From Podospora comata (taxonomy: Eukaryota > Ascomycota > Sordariomycetes > Sordariales > Podosporaceae): a stretch of 64,000 nucleotides of DNA. The notes beneath the pieces are model-generated. The model did not search any database, was not told where the DNA came from, and was given only the letters and a program-made list of their open reading frames with translations. Positions 13,801 to 26,532 of this stretch are shown here, piece by piece. How positions within the stretch are numbered: position 1 is the first letter of the stretch; every line of letters begins with the position of its first letter. The stretch spans positions 1,116,001 through 1,180,000 of the forward strand of contig CP071496.1 in NCBI GenBank assembly GCA_017354895.1, written 5' to 3'. The translations under genes and the position numbers were made by a program.

Positions 13801-15232
13801 ACCAGTGCTGGAGGAACCCCCAACTTTTGTCGTTTTCCTCTCCACGACGGTACGTCAGGGTGTATATATGGGAAAGGTGGGATGGGGTTGGTTATGTTAC
13901 GTGGGTTGTTTTGGTGTGGGGGTACGTAAGTGGGTAAAGGGGGGGGGGAAGAAGAGGGATGTTTTGGGGGGGTGGTTTGATTGACTGAGTCGATTACCTT
14001 TTTACTTGTTACATCGCCTCTAAATAACATTCGGATTACCACTAGCAATTGGGTCACGTACCAGCAGTGAGGTAGAATACCTAAAGTTGTCAGCTATGAA
14101 CATTTTTGTTTAGGCTTCTTTAAATACCGGGAGGGGCAGAATGTATTCTCTAGCTATGGTAAGATAGAAAGCTAGCTGAGTGAAATGAGAATTACCTCAC
14201 CTTTGACATAGTGCCTACCTCGAATAATACCTACCCACACAAGCTAAAAGTGAAGCATGAATGACCAGTATTCCATCAACAAAAGCAACACAACCCCTTT
14301 TCTTTACCAGTTTCGTGACGAACACAGACTAATCTTCCTGGTGGAAACCCCTCCCTCGTCTCACGGGCAAAGCAACAACAATCTATACTTCCCCCATCAT
14401 CTCCAGCTAACCACAATAACCCAAGTAAAGCAAATTATGTCAAGTCTCGGTTTTGATTTCATCATTGGAAGTTGATGAGTCTCTTGTTTCAGAGCATCCA
14501 ACAGCGCGCACGGACACAAACACACTCAGGGGTTCAGGGGCTACCTTAACCATCCCGCTTTGTTCAAGTACAACAAGACCTTTGTTAGTCCAACTCTCTC
14601 TCTATCGAACCGAAGTCTGACACATTATAAGGCAAAAACAACACCAAAGTAACCACCCAGGCTGAGCCGCATCTCTCGACTTGGAGCGCAGACTATCTTA
14701 GGTAAATGAGCCTGTCAACATAGTTGCTCTCTCTATGAGACCTTGACACAAAACCCTATATTCATTAACGGAGAAGAGCACACGTATCTCCTCCAGACCC
14801 GCTTCCATACAGAGTCAATTGCCAGCTAGTTAACGTCGTGCCCGTGTTGTTGATTCCCATTTTTTGATCACGATAACTCAACTCACACCACCCTCCAACA
14901 TCCCAAACCCAGCTACTCTTCATTAATAATTGTTAAAAAAAAAGTTATCATGATCCGATTATCAAAAATCAAAGACCACTTCTAAGTAAGAGTACATGCC
15001 TACCCGTCTAAGAAAAAAAAAGACGAGGCCAAAAAAGAGAGTTAGAGAAACCATGCTGCAAAGAAAGAGCATTCCCCTAAACACATGAGAGTCCGTGTAT
15101 CTTTTTTTGATTACTTCCTTTCCCTCCCCCCCATTTGACTTGACCATTGTGCAGCGCCTCCCGTCCGATTCATCGTCTAACCAAACGTAAAAACATAAAA
15201 TATCCCATGATCTGGAAAAACCCATGCCTCTT
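7825..15232. other. 7.4 kb gene-free region upstream of the C2H2 regulator
   Basis: No reading frame here has the composition, splice sites or motifs of a protein gene; the longest ORFs (for example 11127-11783 + and 8236-8844 -) look like chance frames in about 50% GC DNA. It presumably holds the promoter and long leader of the regulator and the 3' flank of PCT1. Short homopolymers occur (A run near 9320; G run near 13940; A/T-rich near 14930). No tRNA or repeat family was recognised by eye. A non-coding RNA cannot be excluded. Confidence 0.5.
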
Positions 15233-16861
<1,629 letters not shown>

Positions 16862-17852
16862 GGTGGATTGGTAGTTTGGTGTTTGTCCGGTAGGTACTAA
16901 GAAGAAGGCGAAGGAACCGTAACCGGGACAGCGCCTGTAAAAGAAAGACCGGGCACGATGGGGAAAGCGCTGGGTTTTGTGGGGCCTTCAGCGCAACTTT
17001 GTGCTTCGCGGGAGGGACGATGCCTGTAGCGAAACGGTCAAGGTCGAGATGAGCGGGGACCGTGGATTCTGCCAGGGATTGGTGCAGGTTAGCGGATGCA
17101 GCTTGATATTTTGTTGAGTTCTTCAGGGCAACCACAGCTGTGACGCGCTTATATGGAGGAGTGATAGAATGAAGAAGCCAAGGCGACGCTTCACATGCAG
17201 ATGCGACAAAGGCCAAAGACGTCAGATCTTGGGGTTGGTGGCACTCACCACTAAGGATTAGAGCGAAAACCGGGAATCTGGGACACGATTGGATTGGATT
17301 CGATGAACCTATCCGTACGGATACACACCTTTGGATGGAAGACGCCAATCAGCGTGATGTGTGTGCTCTTCCTCTCTATGTACTATAACAATGCGAACGC
17401 GTCCGAGGGGCAAGCTGTCCTGTCGACTCCCGACAAGGGGAATTTCTCGAACAAATTTCCTTTGGATGCTTCAAACGTCAAGGGGCTGCTTCGTAATCCC
17501 TGCCCCATTCCCGCGACTGCAGCAGCTGGTTGCAGTGCCGTCACGTCATTACCTGGTCTGTGCCCCGACTTGTTTTGTTTGACACCTGTAGAAGCTCAGC
17601 GCTTTGATTGGTTGACGATTCAAGACTCTTCTTCATCAACACCATCGAGTTTCATAGTCTTTGCATAAGGTAGTGATGAATGTGAAGAGAACTTTTCATT
17701 CGGTTTTGAATCTCGATTTCCTCATAAACTTCATCTCATTTTTTTCAGTAGAAAGATAGGAGCATCTATCTGAGTGCCATCTCTAAAGTCTGAACAGCCT
17801 CCACCTAGAGACACGGATAAATGAACAATACCAGCCAAACTCAGAATCTCAC
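16862..17852. other. PCT1 promoter / CAP-gene 3' flank
   Basis: About 1 kb with the PCT1 5' region on the right-hand side of its start and the 3' flank of the CAP-protein gene. No coding frame is credible and no distinct element is recognised. Confidence 0.5.
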
Positions 17853-18449
17853 CTAACATGACCTCTCCCCTACAGAATTTCCTCCTGGCTCATACCTAGC
17901 AACAACATAAACTCCTCTCTTTCCATCCCCACTCACACCCTCCACAGCTGCAATCCCAACCCTTCTTGTCCTCGGCCACATACACTGAGTATAATGCCCA
18001 GTCGCCCCCTCCGCGCGACCCCCCACTTTCTGCCCCCTATACCATCGCCCTTCGTTCAGCCAGCTCCTCGTCGCATTCACACATGGTTCTTTCTCGATTC
18101 CACCGCCGCTCACCCAGTAAATGTTCTCTCTTTGACTAGTGTCGGCTGCATGCTGGAGTTTGCCGATGTTTTTGGCTAGGTTTTCTGCCCATTGACGGGC
18201 GGAGTCTTCGAGAAACTTGTCGTAGATAAGAGGGGGAATGTTTCTAGAGCGGCGGAGGGAGTTGTGGAGGGTGAGGGCTTTCAGGATGTCTGAGGGGTTG
18301 GTGGCGTTGGAGGGCGCAAGAGAAGATGGCTCTGGTGCGTCTTCTTCAGAGGGGATAATAGGTGTATTACTGTCAACTACATGTGGTGGAGGGAGTGACT
18401 GTTTCTTGAGCAATTCCTCGGTGTCCTGTATCTCCTGCTTGGTTGCCAT
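17853..18449 (-). CDS. CAP/SCP (PR-1-like) domain protein without signal peptide
   Basis: 198-aa single-exon protein. The start is the first ATG (MATKQEIQDTEE); upstream in-frame codons begin only at TTG. The CAP superfamily fold is indicated by LHNSLRRSRNIPPL, the Glu-containing segment QRENIYW, the CAP1 signature GHYTQCMW and the CAP2-like segment ARYEPGGN. These supply the usual His/Glu cleft residues. CAP proteins in fungi (Pry-type) usually are secreted and bind sterols or fatty acids, but here the N-terminus is charged and acidic with no hydrophobic leader, so an intracellular role or a missed upstream exon is possible. It resembles the short intracellular GAPR-1-like class in lacking a leader. 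Function is not further assignable. Confidence 0.85.
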   Translation of the reverse strand: MATKQEIQDTEELLKKQSLPPPHVVDSNTPIIPSEEDAPEPSSLAPSNATNPSDILKALTLHNSLRRSRNIPPLIYDKFLEDSARQWAENLAKNIGKLQHAADTSQRENIYWVSGGGIEKEPCVNATRSWLNEGRWYRGQKVGGRAEGATGHYTQCMWPRTRRVGIAAVEGVSGDGKRGVYVVARYEPGGNSVGERSC

Positions 18450-19627
18450 GACTACGACCAACTGACTTGAATGAGGGTGTGGGAAACCCTGGGTTGGTAA
18501 GTTGTTGTTCTATTGATGTATCGAGAAAAATCAGAACAAAAAAGTCAAGAAACAGGCAACCAAGCCTATATATTCTCATAAATCGGCATATTGAGTGGGC
18601 TTTTAACCCTCATAATTAGCCTCCTGACTGAGCCAACACGGCATGGCCGTCAACTCTGAGTCGGTATTGGCCGATATTCGGGTCATCTCCCCCTCTCAGC
18701 CTTACACATCGAAACGGAAAGACCCGAGCCATGTACTGAACAAGGTAGTAATCATCAATCTCACTGCATCCAACAGCTGGTCTGTTCCCCATGCATAGAT
18801 AAAAAACAGAGACAATGCTGATGTGAGGTGCGGGATGCCAGATCCATTGTATAAGGAGGTAAGAAAGCCGAGACCCAAAAAACTGGAACCACGAAATCAT
18901 GTAGCACCCCGAAAGCTTTCCTTGGGTATCACATTGACCAATACTCTCCTCTGAATGCTCTCTCCAACTTCCAGTCAGCTTCCAGCTGTCATTCCCAACA
19001 CTGAATCTTGCCCTCCCAAATCCCAATCAAGCCATTGTATCTCACCCATACCGGCTCTTTTTGACAAGGCATTCCGACGAGTACACCAACTGCAGAACAC
19101 TTAGATGCATGTCGCCCAAGCTCAAACCAAGACTTTATATTGAGGATGAATTTGAGGTGTAAGTGCGATTGATAACACTGATAACAGCCAAGATTGCCTT
19201 ATCACCGCGCACGAGCCACTAGCCGCAGCTCCACACAAAACGTCTCCCGTTTCCGGTTTTGGCTGCGCAATAAGCCACAAACCTCGTCAGTGGCGGGGGA
19301 GTGGCCGTTGAGGTCACGTCATAGGCTTGGTCTGTGCTTTCGGGCAGATGGGTGATGATGGTATCGAAAGGTGTTGGGAAAATGAGCACGACTCGAGACT
19401 GAGGGAACACGATGTTCAAATGATGGATAGAACACTAGTAATATAGATGCGATTGCATTCGATTCATGCATTGTTGTAAAAAAACTATAGAATTCATTAT
19501 CATCACGTACCTCCACACTCTCATTAGAGCCCAATTCTCATAACCGAACTGCCCCAGAAGCTATCAGGACCAAAACACCCATCATAACTATGGAACCCAA
19601 AAACTCTCGCAAATACCATGCTTATGC
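18450..19627. other. Intergenic spacer between two minus-strand genes
   Basis: Promoter side of the CAP-protein gene and 3' flank of the F-box-like gene. Only short unrelated frames are present; nothing else is recognised. Confidence 0.5.
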
Positions 19628-20569
19628 TTATAACGTCCCAAGTATCTGCCCCGTCGCCTCCTGCCGCTGCTTCTTCACAGCAGCACCCTTCTTCTTCCCA
19701 TGCCTGGCACACCAATTGCTGTGCCTCGGACTAGACCTTTCACATTTCTTCCTGGCCCCCTCCTCCGCCTTCGGCCCAAACTTCTGCGTGATATCACAAT
19801 ACTCATACTTCTCCCCCATCCAATCCTTGATGTGCGTCTGCAACTGACACCTACTCACCACACACTTCCTGCAAAGTGCCTGCCCTCTGACCCTGAGACA
19901 TATCAACGCCTTCCTCTCCTCGGGATCCAACCCCTCCTTTGGCCCTGGCTCGTTCTTCTGCGTCAAAAGTGATGGCTTGGCCGCGACATGCTGCCCGGCC
20001 AAGTGCCAAGCCCATTCTAGCTCGTTGGGCCCGGCGCGGTGAACAGCCAGCGGGACGGTGCCGTGGAGCCGGCGGTGGATGGAGTAGAGGTTGGAGTTAG
20101 TCAACCCAAGGCAGGTGCTGTCGATTGGGTCGAGAAAGTCAAAGATGGCGTAATGGATCTCGGGGGGGAGGTCCATGAGCTGGAGGCGGCCGCCAGGGCG
20201 GTGGTGGTGGGGGAGCGGTTCCTTATCTGTGACGGAATAGGAACGGCGAGGGGGCCCGAGGGGAGGTCGGCGGGGTGCAGCGACAGGACGGGGCGGTTGT
20301 TGCTGTAGCTGAAGCTGCCTGTTGTGTTCCTCTGATGGGCTGGTTACTGTGGAGGATTGACGAGAGTCCTGTGAGAACCCGGGCGATGGCGGAGGGGAGT
20401 GGATGGTCTGGAGTGTGAAGACTGGCGGTTGAGGAATGCAGTAGTCGTGGTGAGTGTGTGACCTTCGTGGAGCACGCTTGTTGTCTCCGTTCCTTACGAG
20501 GCTTTGCTCGTTTAACCAATGCTCCTCCCTGGTATAGGGAGAGGGGACCTGCTCCAGCATAGTAAGCAT
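19628..20569 (-). CDS. F-box-like domain protein
   Basis: 313-aa single-exon protein. A low-complexity N-terminal third (Pro/Gln/Arg-rich, QLQLQQQPPRP) is followed at residues about 130-170 by an F-box-like helix set: LMDLPPEIHYAIFDFLDPID and LGLTNSNLYSIHRRLHG. F-box proteins link substrates to SCF ubiquitin ligases through Skp1. The C-terminal half carries several Cys/His residues (CRKCVVSRC, CDITQKFG, WCARHGKKK) that could bind metal but match no motif I can name. It ends with a basic tail (KKKGAAVKKQRQE). The first ATG (20569) is chosen; a second lies three codons in. Substrate unknown. Confidence 0.8.
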   Translation of the reverse strand: MLTMLEQVPSPYTREEHWLNEQSLVRNGDNKRAPRRSHTHHDYCIPQPPVFTLQTIHSPPPSPGFSQDSRQSSTVTSPSEEHNRQLQLQQQPPRPVAAPRRPPLGPPRRSYSVTDKEPLPHHHRPGGRLQLMDLPPEIHYAIFDFLDPIDSTCLGLTNSNLYSIHRRLHGTVPLAVHRAGPNELEWAWHLAGQHVAAKPSLLTQKNEPGPKEGLDPEERKALICLRVRGQALCRKCVVSRCQLQTHIKDWMGEKYEYCDITQKFGPKAEEGARKKCERSSPRHSNWCARHGKKKGAAVKKQRQEATGQILGTL

Positions 20570-22500
20570 GTTGGCGGTGGATAGGTAAAACCTGATTGGG
20601 CGTGTGCGTGAAAAGTGAAGGTTGATAAGTGTTCGCCCTTGAAATTGGGAGATATGCCGTATATCAGATGTTAGGGCAATCGGACGATAGGCGATGATAT
20701 GATGGTTGCTGTGGGTGTTGAATATCTTTGGACTAGACCCGGATGGTGTCTGTTTATAGATCGGGCTCTTATTGTGTATATCGAATAATGTCGGGTATCG
20801 ATGCTGAGTGGTTGCGTAGTTGAGATTTCAAGTGCCAAAGCCGAAAGTCTCACGGAATGAGTGCGAAAACCCCCTCAATAGCAAGCTCATGAGTTGGAGG
20901 GATAACACAAGGTTATTAATATGCCGTCTTGTTCAAAGGAGAGGGGGGCAAAACGTCTTTGTAGTGGTGGAGGGCCGGATATAAAGCGAGCAGAGGGAGG
21001 GGCCAGGGAGTTGCCGTGTGTCTGGTACGATCCTCAAGAGAGGGGCGGAATGCCGAAAAAATCAACGATGACAAGTATAACACCAGTCAGCGGTAGGACG
21101 GGGAATGTTGGAGAAGATCTGGTGAGGGAGGTGAGTGTAACCGTCCAAGACGAAAAAATCTAGGGCTTCAGTGTTGAGACGGACGAATAAAAAGGATTCG
21201 GAGGGAGGGGACTGATCGGCACCGCCTGATTAGCTGGCTGTAGTGTAGGCCTGTCCCTGGCCTCCCTGGCCTGGTTTCCGGTGGTCACCAGCCCGGCCCT
21301 GCTGGAGAACACGACGAAATGTGGATTCCTCTCGATCTTCAAAAGCCGGGGCATGCTTTGCCCAAAATGCACGACCTGCCGCCGACGCCGTGCGCTGCAA
21401 CCAGTGGGCAGCCCAGAGTCAATTGTACAACCCAAGACAGGCCTCGAACGACAGAGTTATGCACCTCTGTGCTCCGGCCAATGGGTGCCGCGGCAGCTTT
21501 CACTGGAATCCTGTTTTCTTGGCTCGCGCATTGGATGTCAACATCGGTCGATCAAAGAGGCAATGATAAGTTGTAACATTACCCCGAACGCCCGGAATCT
21601 CGACAGAACAGCAGCCAGTGGGCGGCTCTTGGGTGGTGTGAAGGGGTTTGGCTGACGGTTCGAGACTGGCAGGGGTGGTCATGAAGTCGATATGGGATTG
21701 TGTGGGGATGGGCTCGTCTGGATCATTTCTCTCTGCAGAAGCGACGATGCATCCTCCTGCGTGTCAACGTCGCCAATCCTTGGCCCAGATAAACGCGGCC
21801 GTTGGCAAATCGACCGACGGTCACCGGGCCTGGCACCTCGCCACTTCCGTTGTCAGCTCTCAGGTTCTGTACTGTTGCATTGCGCTCACAATTTCAGACT
21901 GCTACAGATCAAGCAGCACCTTCAGCTGGTAGGTGTAATTCTTGGAACTTCAAAGGCGGGGATCTCCGTAGGTTAGCAGCATCTCCATCGTCATGTTCCA
22001 AGCACTTGGGATAAGGGGTAAACTCAAGAAAAGATCGAATCACTCTGTTTCCGCCTTCTCGATCCCAACACCCAGCCTGCCGGAGCATCCACTGCATCCT
22101 GTCCATATCCAGGTCTATGACGACTTACACGTGAGCAAACGGTCAAGGTGGCATCCAATGCAACAAGAGATCAGTAAACGCCAGCGACTGCAAGAGCAAC
22201 CCCCAAGGATCTACAATCAGACCACAACTGAGATATTTGGTAACTGTTTTCAGCTGCTGTGACATACGATGGCAGCAGTTCGAACTGTATGTGAAATCTC
22301 CCGGTGGCAAAAGACATCACCAGAGACAAGAGATCTGCCATGATTGACCGTGCCGCCCCCGTACCTCTACGACCGGCAACTTGGCCATCTTGCCCCGGAC
22401 TGGACCCGGCCCGTTGTCTCCTGTATCCTCATGTGACAACAGTTAATAATTTTTGAAGAGAGCACTTCTATGAAGAAGATACGATTACTCGGGATCAAGC
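20570..22500. other. Intergenic region upstream of the F-box-like gene
   Basis: About 1.9 kb with no credible gene; several overlapping short frames near 21.3-22.0 kb in all registers look random. It probably includes the promoter of the F-box-like gene. Confidence 0.45.
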
Positions 22501-23060
22501 CAAAGTTCTTGTGTCAAATTTAAATTTTAGGAATGCAACCGTTTGTATGCAAAATGTCATAATGGGATAGATAAACTACCCCTCTTCGAAGATAATCCCG
22601 ATAGCCTTACGTATGCCAGGCGTCATTTCCTGAAGATCTTCGGGTCAATAGTCTCCGCATATCACTTCGCAATAGTCTCATTCGAGCAAAAAGGTGACAA
22701 AGAAGTGATACCTGTGACAGCTGAAAACCCGTCCAAAGGGTAATTACATATCAACCCCAATACACCAGGGGCCACACAAAACCGAGTGTATTCAGACTGA
22801 CTGTTTACACCCCCTCCTCGATTGTGACACCACGTTGTGAATAAAGAAACAGAGATTGCTAGGTTGGATGAAGGCCTTAAAAGACGATTAGCAGGCCCTT
22901 AAAGAAGGTCTATATGATTTTAAAGATAACTACATAGGTGTTGAGTATTCATTAGAGTCTTTGAAAATAATAGAAAGGCCTCAAAAGATCGTGCATAGGC
23001 CTTTATAATAGTCAAAGGCCTCAAAAAGATTGTCGAAAGCGCATCTGTTATCTTTTTAGC
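22501..23060. repeat. Low-GC degenerate segment with repeated AGGCCT words, possible mobile-element relic
   Basis: Between 22850 and 23045 the words AAGGCCT/AGGCCTT recur at least five times in A/T-rich context. A plus-strand frame here reads as charged residues but is broken by many TAA/TGA/TAG codons. This composition differs from the flanks and looks like an eroded repetitive sequence. No terminal repeats or recognisable transposase were found, so the assignment is tentative. Confidence 0.35.
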
Positions 23061-23326
23061 CCTCAATCTTTATCTTGTCCACAGCGTGACTGTCATACCA
23101 CGCACCGATTGGTGCAACATGTAAAGAAAACCATCAAATTAGAAGTATCGTTGCCTGAATAGCAGCACGCACGCCTCTTCCCCCCTCCCCCCTTCACAAA
23201 ACAAAACGAAGGATGTCTGCCAAACTCGCTTTTTAAGCATGACAAGTAGTATCTTGATCTTGTTTCAACACACCAACCCAACACCCACCCCCCGCATTCT
23301 GCTCACTATTCCGGGTCCATGACTCC

Positions 23327-24075
23327 CTAAACGGCAATCCAGATAAGCATCAACACCACATCCAGCCCCTTGGCATCGCCATCCCACTTGTAGCTCCACA
23401 TTCCATCCGTCTTCTCGTTCCAGTAACCGCCCGTCGCGCTGTGCATGCCCCGGCGGCCAGCCTGCTTCTTCGCCGCGGCAGCAGCCTCGGCGTCGGTGGT
23501 GCCTGTACTTGTCGGCTTGTTGAGCTGGGAGGTGGGGACGACGTGCTGGACGATGGTGCTGTTGATGGCGAACTTGTACTGGGGGGATGAGGCGCCGGCG
23601 GGGGTGGCCTCGGACATTAGCGCCTTGAGGACTTTTTGCTGTTTGGCGGCATGTTAGCCATGTTGATAAAGTAAAACCGAGGTTGGTTGGTAGGTAGTTG
23701 GTACGTACGATAATGGTCTCATTCCATCCTGCGGTCTTGGGGTGCTCGTAAAACTCGACGTTCTCGAGAACGCTGTTGCAGGCCTGTTTATCGCATTGGG
23801 TTTTGGTTAGTTCGGGTTGATCGTTCGCAAGGCTATCGCATCTTGGGGGTCGTAATGTTGGGGTGGTTTTTGCAGTTGGGAGGTAAATATCGTGAATCAA
23901 ATGTTCAGGGCGAGAAAGGAGTCAAACGGGAGGGTCGACGCACATCGGAAGCAATCTGCTCGAGACGCTTGAAGGGAATTGGCTATTTGTTGATAAGGTC
24001 AGTATTAAGGCATTCTGTGTCGCGGATAAATAAAAAGCCTGGGATAGGTAATCATACAGAGGTGGACTCAGCCAT
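23327..24075 (-). CDS. Dynein light chain, Tctex-1 type (DYNLT)
   Basis: Small subunit of cytoplasmic dynein that dimerises and binds intermediate chain and cargo in microtubule transport. Four exons on the minus strand: 24075-24058 (18 nt), 23982-23944 (39 nt), 23783-23709 and 23638-23327, all joined in phase 0, giving 147 aa. The assembled N-terminal helix reads PIPFKRLEQIASD|ACNSVLENVEFY, the typical Tctex position, followed by WNETIIQKVLKAL. The C-terminal strands end YWNEKTDGMWSYKWDGDAKG and LDVVLMLIWIAV, matching the family end. An Ala/Lys-rich insertion (TDAEAAAAAKKQAGRRG) lies before the last strands. The first two exons are very short; intron-1 donor is GTATGA with acceptor AAATAG, so the exact first exon is the least certain part. 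Confidence 0.9.
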
Positions 24076-25446
24076 GTTTTCTGTTGAACTATTTATTATT
24101 ATGGTTTGGGTGATTGCTTTTCGCGGGGCTGTTGTTGTGGTGCTTTGTGAGATGCGGTGACAGTGCTTGTTTGGGTTTCGTTTGGATGCCCGCGCTCCAA
24201 GAACCGTAGCGAATAGGGTGCGTTGTGCCTGCGTGTTAGCCCCAAAGGCCAGGAGCTGCTGTCAACAAAAACAATGGGATTAGACACAAAACCCAAGAAA
24301 TACACTGCTGATTAGGATGCAAGGAGATGTTAGGAATGATAGTATCTTGTAGTAATATTTACAGCTTGCGCAAGCGCCATTGTTTGATGACATCTCAACT
24401 CAAACACTAGCTCCATAGAAGCTTGCCACCAAAAGCGCTCAAATATACGGACAAAAAGGCAAATTCTCTAAATAAAAATCCAGAGAGTTGATATTAGGAA
24501 AATAGCCGTGCCTCCTACTTTAGTACTTGCTCGAGCTACAATTAAGTACTTATAAACTATTTACTAAAGCTAAATAAATTATTTATTAAGGCTAGATAAA
24601 GCTAAAACCATATACTACCCGCTTAAATCTCTAAACTATTTACGAATAACTTTATTTTATTCATGTTACTGCTGTATACCATATCGCGCGTAATTATTAC
24701 TACTATATTTTGTATAGTTGTAAATAATATTTATATATAATTTTATGTACAAAAATCAGCTTGTAATTAAAAAATAAAAGTATACAATAAGTAAGTAAGT
24801 AATTATATTTATTAATATTTAATTAAATACTAGTTAAGTATATAGTATGTAATTGAAGTTGCGAAAATGCGGTCAAAAAGCTATAATTCCTACCTATATA
24901 ACAGCGGGTAAGTAGCAGGTGTAGCGTAAAATTGGATGTTAACTTTATTTTTATTTTAGAGAACTTGCTTTATCGTCCGTTATACTCAAGGCTCTCAACG
25001 GCTCTGTAAGAGGCTAGCCACAGCTCCATGATCCCCACCACTTTTGGAGAGCAGCATCAACTTTCAGCCTCGCCTTTAGTTTGGAGAGTCCAGATGGTCT
25101 GGGCGCTGCACGGCAACAAAATTCATCACGTGAGCCCTTCAACACCAACCACTCAAAACCAGGGACCAGACCCACGTGCATTCGTGTTTCGGCTGCAAGC
25201 GCTGCGGGACCCTCTGACGTTGTGTCTCATTAATCAATATTGAAGCTTCAACCTCTGCGCCCCCAACTGGCACCATCTGGAGCACTTGCACTGCGGCGCA
25301 ACAGCTTTTTCCAGTCGAAACAGCACCGCCATACCAACCGGCTCAATCTCAACGGTATCGCCAAAACATCTCTTTAGATAATCGACTTCATATCTATATA
25401 CCACCCACCGTCCGAACGGATAATTATACACACAACCACCGTCACC
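24076..25446. other. Divergent spacer holding the AT-rich island
   Basis: Separates the minus-strand dynein light chain gene from VTC1. Its centre is the AT-rich block listed separately; its right end (25020-25446) is normal-composition VTC1 promoter and leader. Confidence 0.6.
24436..24975. repeat. Very AT-rich island, RIP-like transposon relic
   Basis: About 540 nt dominated by TA dinucleotides (TTTATATATAATTTTATG, AGTAAGTAAGTAATTATAT) in a genome segment otherwise near 50% GC. CpA/TpG are scarce by eye and TpA abundant, the expected signature of repeat-induced point mutation in Pezizomycotina. No open frame or terminal repeats survive, so the parent element cannot be named. Confidence 0.6.
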
Positions 25447-25902
25447 ATGTCCAGCCAACCACTCCTCCAAACCGCCCCAGGTTTGTCTCTCTCTCTCTCT
25501 ATTTCACCGCTACCAATTCTCAAAATCTAACTTCTCGCTCTAGGCAAGCGCATCGCCCTCCCCACCCGCGTCGAGCCAAAAGTCTTCTTCGCCAACGAGC
25601 GCACCTTCCTCTCATGGCTCAACTTCACCGTCATCCTCGGCGCCCTCGCCATCGGCATGCTCAACTTTGGCGACCGCCCCGCCTTCATCTCCGCCTTCTT
25701 GTTCACCGGCGTGGCGATGGCGACCATGATTTATGCCCTGATAACGTACCACTGGCGAGCAAAGTCTATACGGATGAGGGGGCAGGCCGGGTTCGACGAC
25801 AGGTTTGGCCCCACGTTTTTGGCGATTATTCTGCTGCTGGCGGTGGTGGTCAACTTTGTGTTGAGGATCACGTACTCGCATCAGGAGGGGGAGAAGCCTT
25901 GA
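25447..25902 (+). CDS. VTC1: Vacuolar transporter chaperone subunit 1
   Basis: Small membrane subunit of the vacuolar polyphosphate polymerase complex. Exons 25447-25480 and 25544-25902 give 130 aa, close to yeast Vtc1. Exon 1 encodes [11 protein letters not shown] plus one base; the intron holds a (CT)n tract and ends in GCTCTAG. After the short soluble N-terminus comes the conserved [19 protein letters not shown], then three hydrophobic segments: [31 protein letters not shown] and [17 protein letters not shown]. This is the DUF202/VTC domain alone, with no SPX or catalytic tunnel domain, as expected for Vtc1. The start is the only ATG that fits the splice phase. Confidence 0.96.
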
Positions 25903-26532
25903 GTTGGAAGAGGTGGTCTTTTTGGGATGGAGAGTAAAGGGAGGGAATTGTGGGGGGTGAGGGGAGGGAACGGTGGTGTTGAGAAGAAGGCTCGGGCCGT
26001 ACTGGCATTCGCTCTTGTGGCTTGGGATCGGTGTAACAACAACGGAATGATATCTTACTGGGGCCTGTTGCGTGAATTTGGACTAGTATTCGCATGGCAT
26101 TGTATAGCATTGCATTGGCTGCATGGTAGTTGGGTGTCTTGGTTTAGATTGTATATGAGAGACGCGGCGCATTTTTTTCCTATCAACGTTTCAATTGATA
26201 TACTTGGAGTTTCGTAGGAGGCCACAATTTCATGAGGCCAATGGGAATAATATTCACAGCTCCAGTAACCTGAGGTTGGTTCTCGCGCTGTTGCTGCCTA
26301 TTCTACAGAAGTCATACATGCAACCCTTGTCTTCTAAGAGGGAAAAGAAAAAGAAAGAAAAAATTCCAGATTCTGTAGTTGCAGACCCTTCTGCCCGCGA
26401 AATAATGCCGGGTATCATAAAATATTGCCAAACGCCGTGACTCTCAAAAGACCGTGCCGTCGACGCCTCACCATGAACACTCTATCCCACATAGACCGAT
26501 TTATGCTTCGCCCAAAGTGACCTCCTAACCTC
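25903..26532. other. Convergent intergenic spacer
   Basis: 3' flanks of VTC1 and of the Alba-domain gene. A short A-rich patch lies near 26340. No gene or element is recognised. Confidence 0.5.
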
